Shown here one piece after another: positions 1 to 7,419 of a stretch of DNA of 46,894 nucleotides. Source of the stretch: Akkermansia sp. (GTDB taxonomy: Bacteria > Verrucomicrobiota > Verrucomicrobiia > Verrucomicrobiales > Akkermansiaceae); contig JAFQEY010000078.1 of assembly GCA_017398765.1 (NCBI GenBank), positions 1 to 46,894 on the forward strand, read 5' to 3'. The translations under genes and the position numbers were made by a program. The notes below the pieces were generated by a model. That model was given only the letters and a program-made list of their open reading frames with translations. It searched no databases and was not told the origin of the DNA. Numbering within the stretch: position 1 is the first letter of the stretch; each line of letters begins with the position of its first letter.

Positions 1-61
1 ACTCTATTATTGCTTGTTTACTCATTTTGAGTGACATGTGTATATGTTAGTGCCTGATTTA

Positions 62-140
62 TGAGGCATCCAGCTTTTCACGTGTCAGCCTAACTCGTGA
101 AAAGTGTCAGTTCGGTGACTGGATTTTTGAGGCAATGCGG
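62..140 (+). repeat. Intergenic repeat, left copy
   Basis: The modules TGAGGCATCCA, CGGTGACTG and TTTTTGAGGCAAT-GCGG appear here and again, as reverse complement, near the right end of the window (46756-46803). This copy also carries an extra inverted pair, CTTTTCACG and CGTGAAAAG. It looks like a dispersed intergenic element of unknown role. Nothing coding was recognised in it. Confidence 0.6.
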
Positions 141-207
141 CCCGTCCCCGATTAGCAGCGGGGGCGGGCTTAGGCGGGCGGCAATGGCGAAAACGCAAAG
201 ATTTTTC

Positions 208-236
208 TTGACAAAAAAGCAGGCAGAATCTACAAT
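208..236 (+). promoter_or_regulatory. Sigma-70-type promoter upstream of the XRE gene
   Basis: TTGACA at 208-213, a 17-bp spacer and TACAAT at 231-236. Transcription would start near 243 and meet the hairpin at 282-320 before reaching the XRE gene at 333. The promoter may therefore make a roughly 75-nt RNA or an attenuated leader. Confidence 0.7.
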
Positions 237-281
237 GCGTTCAGCTTTCTAGGAGAGGCTTCAAGCCTTCTTTCTAAACAA

Positions 282-320
282 GGCCGCCGGTACTGCTAAA
301 TTAACCGGCGGCCTTTATTA
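282..320 (+). terminator. Hairpin terminator or attenuator before the XRE gene
   Basis: A perfect 10-bp stem (GGCCGCCGGT at 282-291, ACCGGCGGCC at 304-313) is followed by TTTATTATT. It sits 13 bases before the start of the XRE gene, so it either ends a short RNA or attenuates that gene. Confidence 0.65.
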
Positions 321-332
321 TTCTTCACCGAC

Positions 333-533
333 ATGAACGACCCCGAATTCACACCGGAACGAGTCAAAGCCCTGCGGGCACAGCTAGGGCTCAGCCAGGC
401 CAAATTTGCCCGCGCTCTGGGTCTGGCCCTCTCTACCGTGTGCCATTGGGAGCAAGGCATACGCACCCCTGACGGCGCGACCTCTAAGCTACTCCGCATC
501 CTCGAACAACACCCGGAGTTGATAACCACATGA
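333..533 (+). CDS. Small XRE-family helix-turn-helix regulator
   Basis: The 66-residue product is almost entirely one Cro/C1-type HTH. An ERVKALRAQLGLSQAKFARAL helix pair leads into the recognition segment ALGLALSTVCHWEQGIRTP and a short terminal helix. The pattern resembles the C-terminal DNA-binding half of HigA/MqsA-type antitoxins, but no toxin gene is adjacent. The ATG at 333 lies just after a terminator-like hairpin and has no clear Shine-Dalgarno sequence. The stop codon overlaps two ATGATGTACAC repeats followed by TATAAT, which could be its own operator and promoter (inference). A second, internally deleted copy of the same locus lies at 1220-1334. It probably regulates its own or a neighbouring transcript; the target is unknown. 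Confidence 0.8.
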   Translation: MNDPEFTPERVKALRAQLGLSQAKFARALGLALSTVCHWEQGIRTPDGATSKLLRILEQHPELITT

Positions 534-594
534 TGTACACCCATGATGTACACTACGGAACAAAAGCACTTATAATAAAGCTAAATAATCCCAC
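513..594 (+). repeat. Direct repeat, copy 1 (XRE 3' end plus downstream promoter)
   Basis: About 82 bases covering the last codons of the XRE gene, the doubled ATGATGTACAC motif and TTATAATAA. They recur with only scattered mismatches at 1253-1334, showing that the XRE locus was duplicated. Confidence 0.8.
531..576 (+). promoter_or_regulatory. Possible operator with tandem TGATGTACAC boxes and a -10
   Basis: Two ATGATGTACAC boxes are spaced 14 bases apart. The second contains TGTACA (547-552), which sits 18 bases before TATAAT (571-576). The layout is that of an operator overlapping a promoter and is kept intact in the second copy at 1271-1316. A transcript from here would end at the hairpin at 608-646, giving only about 60 nt. 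The link to the XRE protein is an inference. Confidence 0.5.
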
Positions 595-607
595 CCCATC
601 CCGCTGG

Positions 608-646
608 AACCCTCCCCACCTTAACCGGTGGGGAGGGTTTACTTTT
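608..646 (+). terminator. Intrinsic terminator after the XRE locus
   Basis: A 12-bp perfect stem (ACCCTCCCCACC at 609-620, GGTGGGGAGGGT at 627-638) is followed by TTACTTTT. A shorter version (CCCACC/GGTGGG) follows the second copy of the locus at about 1330-1360. Confidence 0.75.
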
Positions 647-808
647 AATGCCTTTTGCTTTTTTTGTTACTTTTACAGGCATAATAACACATAAGGGGTG
701 CGGGTGATTTGTTGAAAAATGGGCTTGACTTTGGGCAGCGGTGTGGGATGATGAGGTCACGCAAGCGGGGAAGCCCGCAAGCGTGGTTTTATTTTAATCA
801 TAATAAGG

Positions 809-856
809 ATCAGCTCCCGGGTGTTCGCCGCATTTACCGGGGGCTGATTTTTTTAT
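809..856 (+). terminator. Intrinsic terminator in a gene-free stretch
   Basis: The stem ATCAGCTCCCGG (809-820) pairs with CCGGGGGCTGAT (837-848) and runs into seven T residues. The region 647-889 has no convincing gene. It also holds a second hairpin around 770-808 (CACGC...GCGTGG) and a TTGACT near 726, so a short noncoding RNA ending here is possible but unproven. Confidence 0.65.
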
Positions 857-889
857 TGTCATTTTTTATTGTTTTTTTGCGTTATTTGC

Positions 890-918
890 TTGACTATCAA
901 TATATAACGTAGCATAAT
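890..918 (+). promoter_or_regulatory. Promoter of the 24-codon ORF
   Basis: TTGACT at 890-895, a 17-bp spacer and CATAAT at 913-918. The predicted transcript starts near 925 and carries the 24-codon ORF at 980 behind a strong ribosome binding site. Confidence 0.65.
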
Positions 919-979
919 CCACCCGCCGCAGGGTGCGGCTAGGTCGAAAAGGAAACAACCCGGAAAGGAGGTGGATGAA

Positions 980-1054
980 ATGAGACCTATAACACCAACG
1001 GAAGCGGTTATGCTGGAAATGCTCATGGAGCTGATTCTCCTGCTGAGCCGCTAA
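980..1054 (+). CDS. 24-residue hydrophobic small protein
   Basis: The ORF encodes 24 residues: a polar start (MRPITPTEA) and a Leu/Met-rich tail containing LMELILLLSR, which could form an amphipathic or membrane-associated helix. It is supported by an almost perfect Shine-Dalgarno (AAAGGAGGTGG at 964-974, close to the full anti-SD complement) about 6 bases before the ATG. It also has its own TTGACT/CATAAT promoter at 890-918, and a hairpin just after the stop. Such a strong ribosome binding site is rare in this window, which argues for real translation. The function is unknown. A type I toxin, a membrane small protein or a translated leader are all possible. Confidence 0.55.
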   Translation: MRPITPTEAVMLEMLMELILLLSR

Positions 1055-1060
1055 CAAAAA

Positions 1061-1091
1061 GCCCCGGTTCCTCTGCAACGGGAACCGGGGC
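1061..1091. terminator. GC-rich hairpin after the 24-codon ORF
   Basis: An 11-bp perfect stem (GCCCCGGTTCC / GGAACCGGGGC) is flanked by A5 on the left and A8 on the right of the plus strand. The T-run is on the minus side, so it is a clear terminator only for minus-strand transcription. On the plus strand it is a stable 3' hairpin. Confidence 0.5.
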
Positions 1092-1103
1092 GAAAAAAAA
1101 GAG

Positions 1104-1132
1104 TTGACAAACGGCTCTTATCTGGTTAAATA
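1104..1132 (+). promoter_or_regulatory. Promoter of a short transcript
   Basis: TTGACA at 1104-1109, a 17-bp spacer and TAAATA at 1127-1132. The transcript would be about 70 nt and end at the terminator at 1175-1210. This repeats the promoter, short RNA, terminator, XRE order seen at 208-333. Confidence 0.6.
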
Positions 1133-1174
1133 GAGCCATCCGTTGGTGTAAGAAATTCATTTCACACCTCTTTT

Positions 1175-1210
1175 AAAGCCCCGGGGTTGCAGCCTGGGGC
1201 TTTTTCTTTT
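1175..1210 (+). terminator. Intrinsic terminator before the XRE remnant
   Basis: The stem AAAGCCCC / GGGGCTTT is followed by TTTTTCTTTT. It lies 10 bases before the truncated XRE copy at 1220, mirroring the hairpin before the intact copy. Confidence 0.7.
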
Positions 1211-1219
1211 CCCCTCATC

Positions 1220-1273
1220 ATGAAAGACACAGAATTTTCCCCGGAACGCATCCCGGAGCTGATAACCACATGA
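1220..1273 (+). pseudogene. Internally deleted XRE regulator remnant
   Basis: A 17-codon in-frame reading frame starts MKDTEFSPER and jumps directly to the PELITT end. These match the first ten and last six residues of the intact XRE protein at 333-533. The whole HTH, about 50 codons, is missing. The flanking hairpin, the doubled ATGATGTACAC boxes and TATAAT are all retained. It is a deletion derivative of a duplicated locus. Whether the 17-residue peptide is made is unknown. Confidence 0.75.
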
Positions 1274-1334
1274 TGTACACCTATGATGTACACTGTGAAA
1301 CAAAAGCACTTATAATAAGACTACATAATCCCAC
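1253..1334 (+). repeat. Direct repeat, copy 2
   Basis: Matches 513-594 with about 10 mismatches, including both TGATGTACAC boxes and the TTATAATAA segment. No function is visible in the rest of 1335-1470. Confidence 0.8.
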
Positions 1335-1470
1335 CTCAGTCGGTGGGGAGGGTTTGTTTTGCCGCGGCAGCCAGGGTGTGCCATCCCTCCCATGGGAGAC
1401 TTGAGGAAGAAAGCCTGAGCTATTCGGCACAGGTACACGGGCAATAAAACGGGCGGCATGCATTAAAACA

Positions 1471-1499
1471 TTGACAAAAACAAGTTAAGCCACTAAACT
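1471..1499 (+). promoter_or_regulatory. Promoter of cdsA
   Basis: TTGACA at 1471-1476, a 17-bp spacer and TAAACT at 1494-1499. The start point would be near 1506, giving a leader of about 39 nt before the cdsA ATG at 1545. Confidence 0.75.
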
Positions 1500-1544
1500 T
1501 GATTTGCGCAAAGCAACTTACACATATATACCTGCACCGTCACC

Positions 1545-2435
1545 ATGTCCCCCAAACTTAAAACCTTTCTGGAACGAGGACTCAGCACCGTTATCCTGCT
1601 CGCCATACTCGGCGGTGTTCTCTATGTAAATCAACCTATCGCCTACGGTGTTCTGATTTGTCTGCTGTGTAACCTGACAACATGGGAGTGGTTCAATATG
1701 CTCAAAGGCAGCGGCACAAACCGCGGGCTGGTGCTCGCCGGAGGCCTGGTGTACCCCTGGGTTCAATTATTGGTAACAATGGCAGCCGCAGCGGGGAAGA
1801 TTTCTTGCTCCATGGAAGTCATTATACCACTTGTCGGGTTGGTGTTGTTCGCCATCGTGGCTTTTATCTGTGAATTGTTCAGCATGGATTACCGCAACAA
1901 GGATGCAGCACTTGCCCTGGCCTCCGTGAGTCGCACGATTCTGGCGTTTATCTACCCGGTCTGGTTGTTTTCTTTTGCGCTGTGCTACATCTCAACCCCG
2001 GAAGGTGTCGGCATCTTACTGTGGCTGATTCTTTTCACCAAGATGAGTGATATCTGGGCGTATGTCAGCGGTGTTCTACTGGGGGGCAAATGCATCAAAC
2101 GCCGCTTCAGCCCGGTGGTTTCCCCCAAAAAAACGTGGGAGGGCATCATCGGCTCCGCCATCATTACCCTTACCTGCGGTGCATTTCTTCTGCAGGTGAT
2201 AGTTGGAGAAACTCTTAAAAGCCTCTCGGATATACAGCTTGTCTACATGGCTCTGGCTCTCCCTCTGTTCTTTCTGGCAGTGGCCGGGGATTTGGCGGGC
2301 TCCCTCATCAAACGTGGTCTTGCTGTAAAGGACAGTGGCTCTATACTGCCGGGAATCGGTGGTATTTTTGACCTGATAGACTCCCCGGCATTCACCGTTT
2401 CAATTGTTACCATGTTGGGGCTTCTCCTGTGGTGA
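1545..2435 (+). CDS. cdsA: Phosphatidate cytidylyltransferase
   Basis: The 296-residue integral membrane protein makes CDP-diacylglycerol from phosphatidic acid and CTP at the inner membrane, the branch point of phospholipid synthesis. Several hydrophobic segments are evident, from about residue 15 onward. The CdsA signature is near the C-terminus: SPKKTWEG in the middle, then AGDLAGSLIKRGLAVKDSGS and LPGIGGIFDLIDS. In the classical signature this last part is LPGHGG-x-x-DR-x-D, so the His and the Arg are replaced by Ile and Leu while the Asp residues stay. Length is normal. The next gene, a diacylglycerol-kinase-family enzyme, begins 19 bases later and probably shares the transcript, which joins two lipid functions. 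The ATG at 1545 fits the promoter at 1471-1499. Confidence 0.93.
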   Translation: MSPKLKTFLERGLSTVILLAILGGVLYVNQPIAYGVLICLLCNLTTWEWFNMLKGSGTNRGLVLAGGLVYPWVQLLVTMAAAAGKISCSMEVIIPLVGLVLFAIVAFICELFSMDYRNKDAALALASVSRTILAFIYPVWLFSFALCYISTPEGVGILLWLILFTKMSDIWAYVSGVLLGGKCIKRRFSPVVSPKKTWEGIIGSAIITLTCGAFLLQVIVGETLKSLSDIQLVYMALALPLFFLAVAGDLAGSLIKRGLAVKDSGSILPGIGGIFDLIDSPAFTVSIVTMLGLLLW

Positions 2436-2454
2436 GAGTTGCGTGTGTTTCTTT

Positions 2455-3447
2455 ATGACTACCCCCATACCATTACTGATAAACCCGAAAGCCGGTAGCC
2501 TTTTTCGCTCCGGGCTCAAGGCGTGGTTGGATTCCCACCGCGCAGAGTTTCGTATCATCCCTACAAACAGTGCAGAGGATTTAACAGCCAAGGCTCGGGA
2601 ACTGGCTGAGAGTGGGGAACCCGTAGTGGCAGCAGCCGGGGGAGACGGCACGCTGATGTGTGCCGCGCAAGGTATCATCGGCACAGGTGCGGCTCTGGGA
2701 ATACTGCCCTGTGGTACGATGAATGTTTTCTCCCGCGAACTCGGCATCGGCTCCCGCCGTTTTGACACAGCTCTGGAAGCCATGCACGGAGCGGTTCGGC
2801 AGGAGGTAGACATCTTCACCGTCAACGGTAGACCATTTCTGCAATTGGCAGGCTTCGGCCCGGATGCCGGCATTATCCGCCGCATCACCCCACGCATGAA
2901 AAAGCATTTGGGTGCAGCCTCCCACATCATCACAGGAATGCAGGTTGCGGTAGAGCACCACCCCATCATCACCGTTACCCTGCCGGACGGAGAGGAAGTC
3001 TGCGGCACACAGGTAATTCTGGGAAACGGTAAACGCTACGGAGGGGAAGGCCACCTCTTTGCCAACGCTCGTTACAATGACGGGTTGTTGGATGCTGCCA
3101 TTATCCAGCTGGAAAGCACGGGTATTCTCTTTGAGGTTATTTCCTACATGCTGATGCGGGGTGCCACGGACCGCAACACAACAGATTTTACCCAGCTGCG
3201 GCAATTTTCCTCCTGCACCATCACGGCTGAGGACACCATAGACTACCAGCTTGACGGCGATTATGCCGGCACACTCCAAGCCGGAGATAGTGCCATTATT
3301 GAGCGACTTCCGCATCCCCTGCAAATCTGTGTGCCAACTCTTCCGGAGCCGGTAACGCACTTTGGTCGGCTTCTTGCCCACCCGGTGCTCGAAACCATGC
3401 GCAAGCAGATTGAACGTATCAAGGAGACTGTTCACCCACGCGAATAA
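2455..3447 (+). CDS. Diacylglycerol kinase-family (YegS/BmrU-like) lipid kinase
   Basis: The 330-residue cytosolic protein has the DAGK catalytic fold. INPKAG at the N-terminus and the nucleotide-binding AAAGGDGTLMCAAQG (about residues 60-74) are followed by ILPCGTMNVFSRELG. A second beta-rich domain contains NGKRYGGEGHLFANARYNDGLLD, as in YegS and related lipid kinases. The likely reaction is ATP-dependent phosphorylation of diacylglycerol or a related lipid or sphingoid base; the substrate cannot be read from sequence. I chose the ATG at 2455 because the conserved domain starts right after it. An earlier in-frame ATG at 2404 would overlap cdsA and add a Cys-rich tail. It sits directly behind cdsA and could feed phosphatidic acid to it. 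Confidence 0.85.
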   Translation: MTTPIPLLINPKAGSLFRSGLKAWLDSHRAEFRIIPTNSAEDLTAKARELAESGEPVVAAAGGDGTLMCAAQGIIGTGAALGILPCGTMNVFSRELGIGSRRFDTALEAMHGAVRQEVDIFTVNGRPFLQLAGFGPDAGIIRRITPRMKKHLGAASHIITGMQVAVEHHPIITVTLPDGEEVCGTQVILGNGKRYGGEGHLFANARYNDGLLDAAIIQLESTGILFEVISYMLMRGATDRNTTDFTQLRQFSSCTITAEDTIDYQLDGDYAGTLQAGDSAIIERLPHPLQICVPTLPEPVTHFGRLLAHPVLETMRKQIERIKETVHPRE

Positions 3448-3539
3448 TTAACCGCCCGCACAGGGAAGCAGGGTGCTGCAAGATTCCGCCCGGCAAGCCG
3501 CAGTGTAAGCCCTGCACTGCCTTGGTTTACGGTACACAC

Positions 3540-3803
3540 CTATGACAGTGCGGAGATATCAGCATCATCCGGTACTTGGATGAGTTTGATGCGACCGGCG
3601 GACCCGTGCAGCAGCTCAACTGCTGATTTGGAGATGCCGAGAGTCTTTGCCATGAAAGAGACAATTTCTTTGTTGGCTTTACCCTCTACCGGCGGAGCTG
3701 CAATCTTGACCCGCAGCACACGCCCGATTTGCGGGTAATCTTCCTCCCAACCCAGTATTTCATTTTTGCGGGCACCGGGGGTTACTTTAAGGGCAATTTT
3801 CAC
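3540..3803 (-). CDS. DUF167 / YggU family protein
   Basis: The 87-residue protein has the hallmark KVTPGARKNEI near its start and VKIAAPPVEGKANKEIVSFMAK in the middle, followed by a C-terminal strand containing GSAGRIKLIQV. These define the UPF0235/DUF167 family. Structures are known but the biochemical role is not settled. Length is typical. Its ATG overlaps the stop codon of the CbiX-like gene (3800-3803), so the two are translationally coupled. It is the last gene of a secDF, CbiX-like, DUF167 set and converges on the lipid kinase gene. Confidence 0.88.
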   Translation of the reverse strand: MKIALKVTPGARKNEILGWEEDYPQIGRVLRVKIAAPPVEGKANKEIVSFMAKTLGISKSAVELLHGSAGRIKLIQVPDDADISALS

Positions 3804-4669
3804 GGCTGAGGGGTTTGGGAATAAGAGGTGAGAAGCGCGGCAACCACAGGAAGCCGCTGGAGCGTTTTGCCGGAGTCGGCAGCCTGCCGCTCCGTGGGGA
3901 GGTCACGGGAGGTGTGGAGCCCCTCCGTCAGCAGAAAAGGCAGCAGCAGGATGTGGCGGGAACTCATGCAACGCAGCACGTCTGCCGCCTCCGGCTCCTG
4001 GTGAAAATAGCTGCAGGAAACCTCTGTACCGGGCAGTAGTTCACGCAGGCGGCGGCAGAAGAGCCGCGGCTCCGGCGGGGGGTCCGGCAGGTTGGATCCG
4101 TGCGCTACCACAAGCACACCGGTCTCCTCCTGCAACAGGGGGCGGATAACTGCGGCGGCGGCTTCAGCCAGCCAGGGAGAGGCTCCCAACACGGGTTGGT
4201 AGTACAGCTGCGGTTGCTCTGTGCGGGTGGCGTAGGCTGCTTGAATGCCGGTGGTGAGCCTGGTGCCGCTGCTGCTGCCGCTCTGCATGAACATGGGGTA
4301 CACCAGCACGGGGGCATCCGCCGGCGGCAGCTCAGCTGTGCTCAGGTTGCCCAGGTGGCAGCGGTACACGCGGGCGCGCGGCATGCGGATACCCGGCGGG
4401 TCAAGCGTGAGTCCTTTCTCATTGTAACTCACCAGCAGGTAATAGCGTTTCCAGCGGTAATGCCGCAACCACACCAGCACCACTACTCCCAGAATTGCCA
4501 GCTGCGAAACGGCAAAGTGAAAATAAATGAGCCCGCGCAGGTGTTGCTCCTGCGCGGGGGTAAGATTGGCTTCCTCAAGCCGTGCTCCGCAGCTCAGTGA
4601 GCCCCAGAGTGCTGCCGCAAACGCAACGGCGCATACTGTGAACAGCAGAAAAAATCGGCGACGCGTCAT
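3800..4669 (-). CDS. Membrane-anchored CbiX/sirohydrochlorin-chelatase-like protein
   Basis: The 289-residue protein begins with two hydrophobic helices (about residues 4-24 and 46-68). Two CbiX-like half domains follow. The first contains PVLVYPMFMQSG and YYQPVLGASPWL. The second contains VLVVAHGSNLPDPPPEPRLF, VSCSYFHQEPEAADVL and ILLLPFLLTEGLHTSRDLP. The VAHGS and final LTEGLHTSRD-like segments match the metal-chelatase fold (CbiX/SirB type) that inserts Co or Fe into tetrapyrroles. No other cobalamin or siroheme genes are nearby, and membrane tethering is unusual, so chelatase activity is only a suggestion. The ATG at 4669 was chosen; a TTG six bases upstream is possible. It lies 23 bases after secDF on the same strand. 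Confidence 0.7.
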   Translation of the reverse strand: MTRRRFFLLFTVCAVAFAAALWGSLSCGARLEEANLTPAQEQHLRGLIYFHFAVSQLAILGVVVLVWLRHYRWKRYYLLVSYNEKGLTLDPPGIRMPRARVYRCHLGNLSTAELPPADAPVLVYPMFMQSGSSSGTRLTTGIQAAYATRTEQPQLYYQPVLGASPWLAEAAAAVIRPLLQEETGVLVVAHGSNLPDPPPEPRLFCRRLRELLPGTEVSCSYFHQEPEAADVLRCMSSRHILLLPFLLTEGLHTSRDLPTERQAADSGKTLQRLPVVAALLTSYSQTPQP

Positions 4670-4692
4670 AGGCAATGCGGCAGCAGCGTGAA

Positions 4693-7239
4693 TCAGGCTT
4701 CTGTGCCGGCAGCTTCATCTGCCTGCTGCAGCTCGGCGCGCAGGTCATTGCGGCGGTCAAACCACAGCACCACGGGCGAGGCGATGTAGATGGAGGAGTA
4801 CGTACCCACGATGATACCCAGCAGCATGGTGACAGAGAAGTCGAACATGGCCGGACCGCCCAGCGCGATGAGTGCTATCAGCACCGCAATCGTGGAACCG
4901 GAGGTGAGCAGGGTACGTGACATAGTGGAGTTGATGGCCTCGTTCATGATGTTTTCCAACTTCTCCTTCGGGTCTGCCAGGCGGAGCTGCTCGCGGATGC
5001 GGTCATAAATCACAATGGTGTCGTTGATGGAGTAACCGGCCACGGTCAGGAAAGCACCGATGTGGATGATGCTCAGCTCTGTACCGCAGACTATCACCAG
5101 GAAGATGATGGCCGCCACGTCGTGTGCCGTGGATATCATGGCCCCCATGGCAAAGCTCCATTCGAAGCGGATAGCCAGGTAGATGGTGATACCTGCCAGA
5201 CCCGCCAACAGGGCAAGGCACGCAGTCTTGAAGAAGCTGGAACCCAGCGCGGCACTCACTTCCTCCACAGACGGAGCCTGAATGCTCTTCATATCCGGGA
5301 ACTTGGCGCGCAGCTCGGCATCAATCAGCTGAGCTTCCTCCTTGGAGGCACAGCGAATCTTGATGTTGTGGTCGGTGGCGTTGGAGAACTCCTGCACGGT
5401 CGGCTCCTTGGAGAGCTTCATGCTGCTCACATAATCTTCCACGGCCTTGTAGTCCAGCTTGGAATCCCCCGGAATGACGTAGGTGGCGGTGGCACCGCCG
5501 GTAAAGTCGATACCCAGGGCATCCTCCCCGCGCACAAAGAAGCTGTAAAGAGCAAAGAGGATAATGCAACCGGCAGAGATGAGCCCGGCGGTCTTGCGGT
5601 GTTTCATGAAGTCGAACTGCTTACCCTGGAAGGGGGCTTTACCGAACTTCAGGTTCTCAAAAAGCTTGAAGTGCTCTGTCCAGAAGAAGAGTACGCGGGT
5701 GACAACCACGGCACCGATGAGCGAGGTGATGATACCCACGGTGGTGGTGACAGCAAAGCCTTTGATGGAGCCGCTGGCAATCCAGAACAGAATGACGGCG
5801 GTAATCAGTGAGGTGATGTTGGAGTCCCAAATGGCGGAGAAAGCTTTTTCGTATGCATTGCGCAGGCAGATGATGAAGGGACGCCCCAGCTGTTGCTCCT
5901 CGCGCATGCGCTCGTAGATAAGCACGTTGGCATCCACCGCCACGCCCATGGTCAGCAGAATACCGGCAATACCCGGAAGCGTCAGCACAAAGCCGAACAA
6001 ACTCATGAGCCCCAGAAGTGCCAGAGCGTTGAAGGCCAGCCCCACCATGGCCACCACACCTGCGCTGCGGTAGTACCAATAGCAGAACAGGAACACGCCG
6101 AGCATGCCGAGCAGACCGGCAATGGCACTCTGCTCCAATGCGCTCTTGCCCAGCTGGGCGGAAACGTCCTTGCGACCCTCCACTTTCAAATCACTGGAGA
6201 GGGGGTTGGCAAGTGCCTTGGATATATCCTCAGGCTCACCCTTACCGTTGAGACCGGAGATATTGAATTCCTTGTGCAGCACAGCCTGCACCACAGGAGC
6301 GCACTTAATTTCACTGTTGAGCACCACGGCCAGACGGTCGGCACCAATCTGCATGGCACCGGTGAGTTTGCCCATGCTGGCGGCACCGGCGCGGTTGAGC
6401 ACCACATCCACATAGCCCTTGCGCACGTAGTTCGGTGCTGCATTGGCAACCTCCTTACCGGTGATATAGATCCCCTTCTGGTGGGCAACATGGGGCTTCT
6501 GCAGCACCATGTAGTAGACAATCTGTTCACCTGTCTTTTTATCCAGCAGGGGCTCGCCCGTTTCTTCGTTAGTCTGCGGGCTGGGCAGAATCATGTAGTC
6601 ATTCAGCCCGAATTTGGAGGGGATGCGGGGCAGCGCAGGCTTGCGCACACCGCGTTCCTCGCGGGCAAGAGCCTCTCGGTAGGCTTTCATCTTCACCTCA
6701 TAGGCGGCAATTCCTTCCTGCGTTTCCGGGTCGGCAATCACGTCATCACTGTTGCGGTAGACTGCCAACAGCTCCAGCTTGGCCATCTTGGTGAGCATCT
6801 TCACCATGGCATCCAGCTTTTCCCGGTTGCGCTCCGGGTCGGAATCCTGCTGGGGAATCTGGATAAGAATCTTATTGTTGGAGTGCAGAATCTGCACTTC
6901 GCTCGTGCCGGTAGAGTTGAGGCGCTGCTCCAGAATATCACATGCCTGCTGCATATCCTGCTCCGTGGGCGGAGTCAGCGTGCCGTCATCGCCCATTTTC
7001 GGCTGCACCTCCAGCGTAAGCTCCACACCGCCGCGTATGTCAATGCCGTAGTGCATGCCATTGACCAGCAGGGAGAGCAGGGAGAATGAGGAAAGCCCCA
7101 GTATGAAAAACAAACCGGCCACGCGCTTGGCCTTCTCATTTTCCGTGGCAAGATACCAGAAGAAGAGAACCAGCAGCAATATTCCCGTGCAGAAGTAGAA
7201 AGCCGGCGAATTGATGAGAGTTTGGATGAATTCGAACAT
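4693..7239 (-). CDS. secDF: Fused protein-export membrane protein SecD-SecF
   Basis: The 848-residue protein is SecD fused to SecF. It uses the proton gradient to help SecYEG pull proteins across the inner membrane. A first helix (about residues 10-30) is followed by a large periplasmic region with GIDIRGGVELTLEV and EQRLNSTGTSEVQI. The SecD membrane block contains GVAVDANVLIYERMREE (about residues 430-445). The SecF half begins near residue 545, carries GIDFTGGATATYVIPG, and has the second RND signature SINDTIVIYDRIREQ (about residue 735). Length is in the range of known SecDF fusions, though the first periplasmic region carries extra sequence (about residues 150-215). I preferred the ATG at 7239 over an upstream in-frame start at 7278. 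Confidence 0.95.
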   Translation of the reverse strand: MFEFIQTLINSPAFYFCTGILLLVLFFWYLATENEKAKRVAGLFFILGLSSFSLLSLLVNGMHYGIDIRGGVELTLEVQPKMGDDGTLTPPTEQDMQQACDILEQRLNSTGTSEVQILHSNNKILIQIPQQDSDPERNREKLDAMVKMLTKMAKLELLAVYRNSDDVIADPETQEGIAAYEVKMKAYREALAREERGVRKPALPRIPSKFGLNDYMILPSPQTNEETGEPLLDKKTGEQIVYYMVLQKPHVAHQKGIYITGKEVANAAPNYVRKGYVDVVLNRAGAASMGKLTGAMQIGADRLAVVLNSEIKCAPVVQAVLHKEFNISGLNGKGEPEDISKALANPLSSDLKVEGRKDVSAQLGKSALEQSAIAGLLGMLGVFLFCYWYYRSAGVVAMVGLAFNALALLGLMSLFGFVLTLPGIAGILLTMGVAVDANVLIYERMREEQQLGRPFIICLRNAYEKAFSAIWDSNITSLITAVILFWIASGSIKGFAVTTTVGIITSLIGAVVVTRVLFFWTEHFKLFENLKFGKAPFQGKQFDFMKHRKTAGLISAGCIILFALYSFFVRGEDALGIDFTGGATATYVIPGDSKLDYKAVEDYVSSMKLSKEPTVQEFSNATDHNIKIRCASKEEAQLIDAELRAKFPDMKSIQAPSVEEVSAALGSSFFKTACLALLAGLAGITIYLAIRFEWSFAMGAMISTAHDVAAIIFLVIVCGTELSIIHIGAFLTVAGYSINDTIVIYDRIREQLRLADPKEKLENIMNEAINSTMSRTLLTSGSTIAVLIALIALGGPAMFDFSVTMLLGIIVGTYSSIYIASPVVLWFDRRNDLRAELQQADEAAGTEA

Positions 7240-7419
7240 GTTGCGAAATTGTACAGGTGAACCGCAACAGTTTGCCACGTTTTACGCTCAGGTCAAGCTT
7301 GCAGTGTGGCATTTCCCACAGGGATTAAAAGTTTATGGCGTTTATTTAGCGTAACCGAACCGGCGCAGCTCTGTGTTCTGCGCCGGCTACGGGTCGTATG
7401 GCTTGTCAGCAGAGCGGGT

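Noticed and set aside
709..1078. ORFs at 709-912 (+) and 866-1078 (-)
   Set aside because: They cross terminators and promoters and have no domain signal. The 24-codon ORF with the strong ribosome binding site is a better explanation.
5893..7089. 398-residue plus-strand ORF opposite secDF
   Set aside because: It is His/Gln-rich and of shadow composition. secDF on the other strand has complete motifs.
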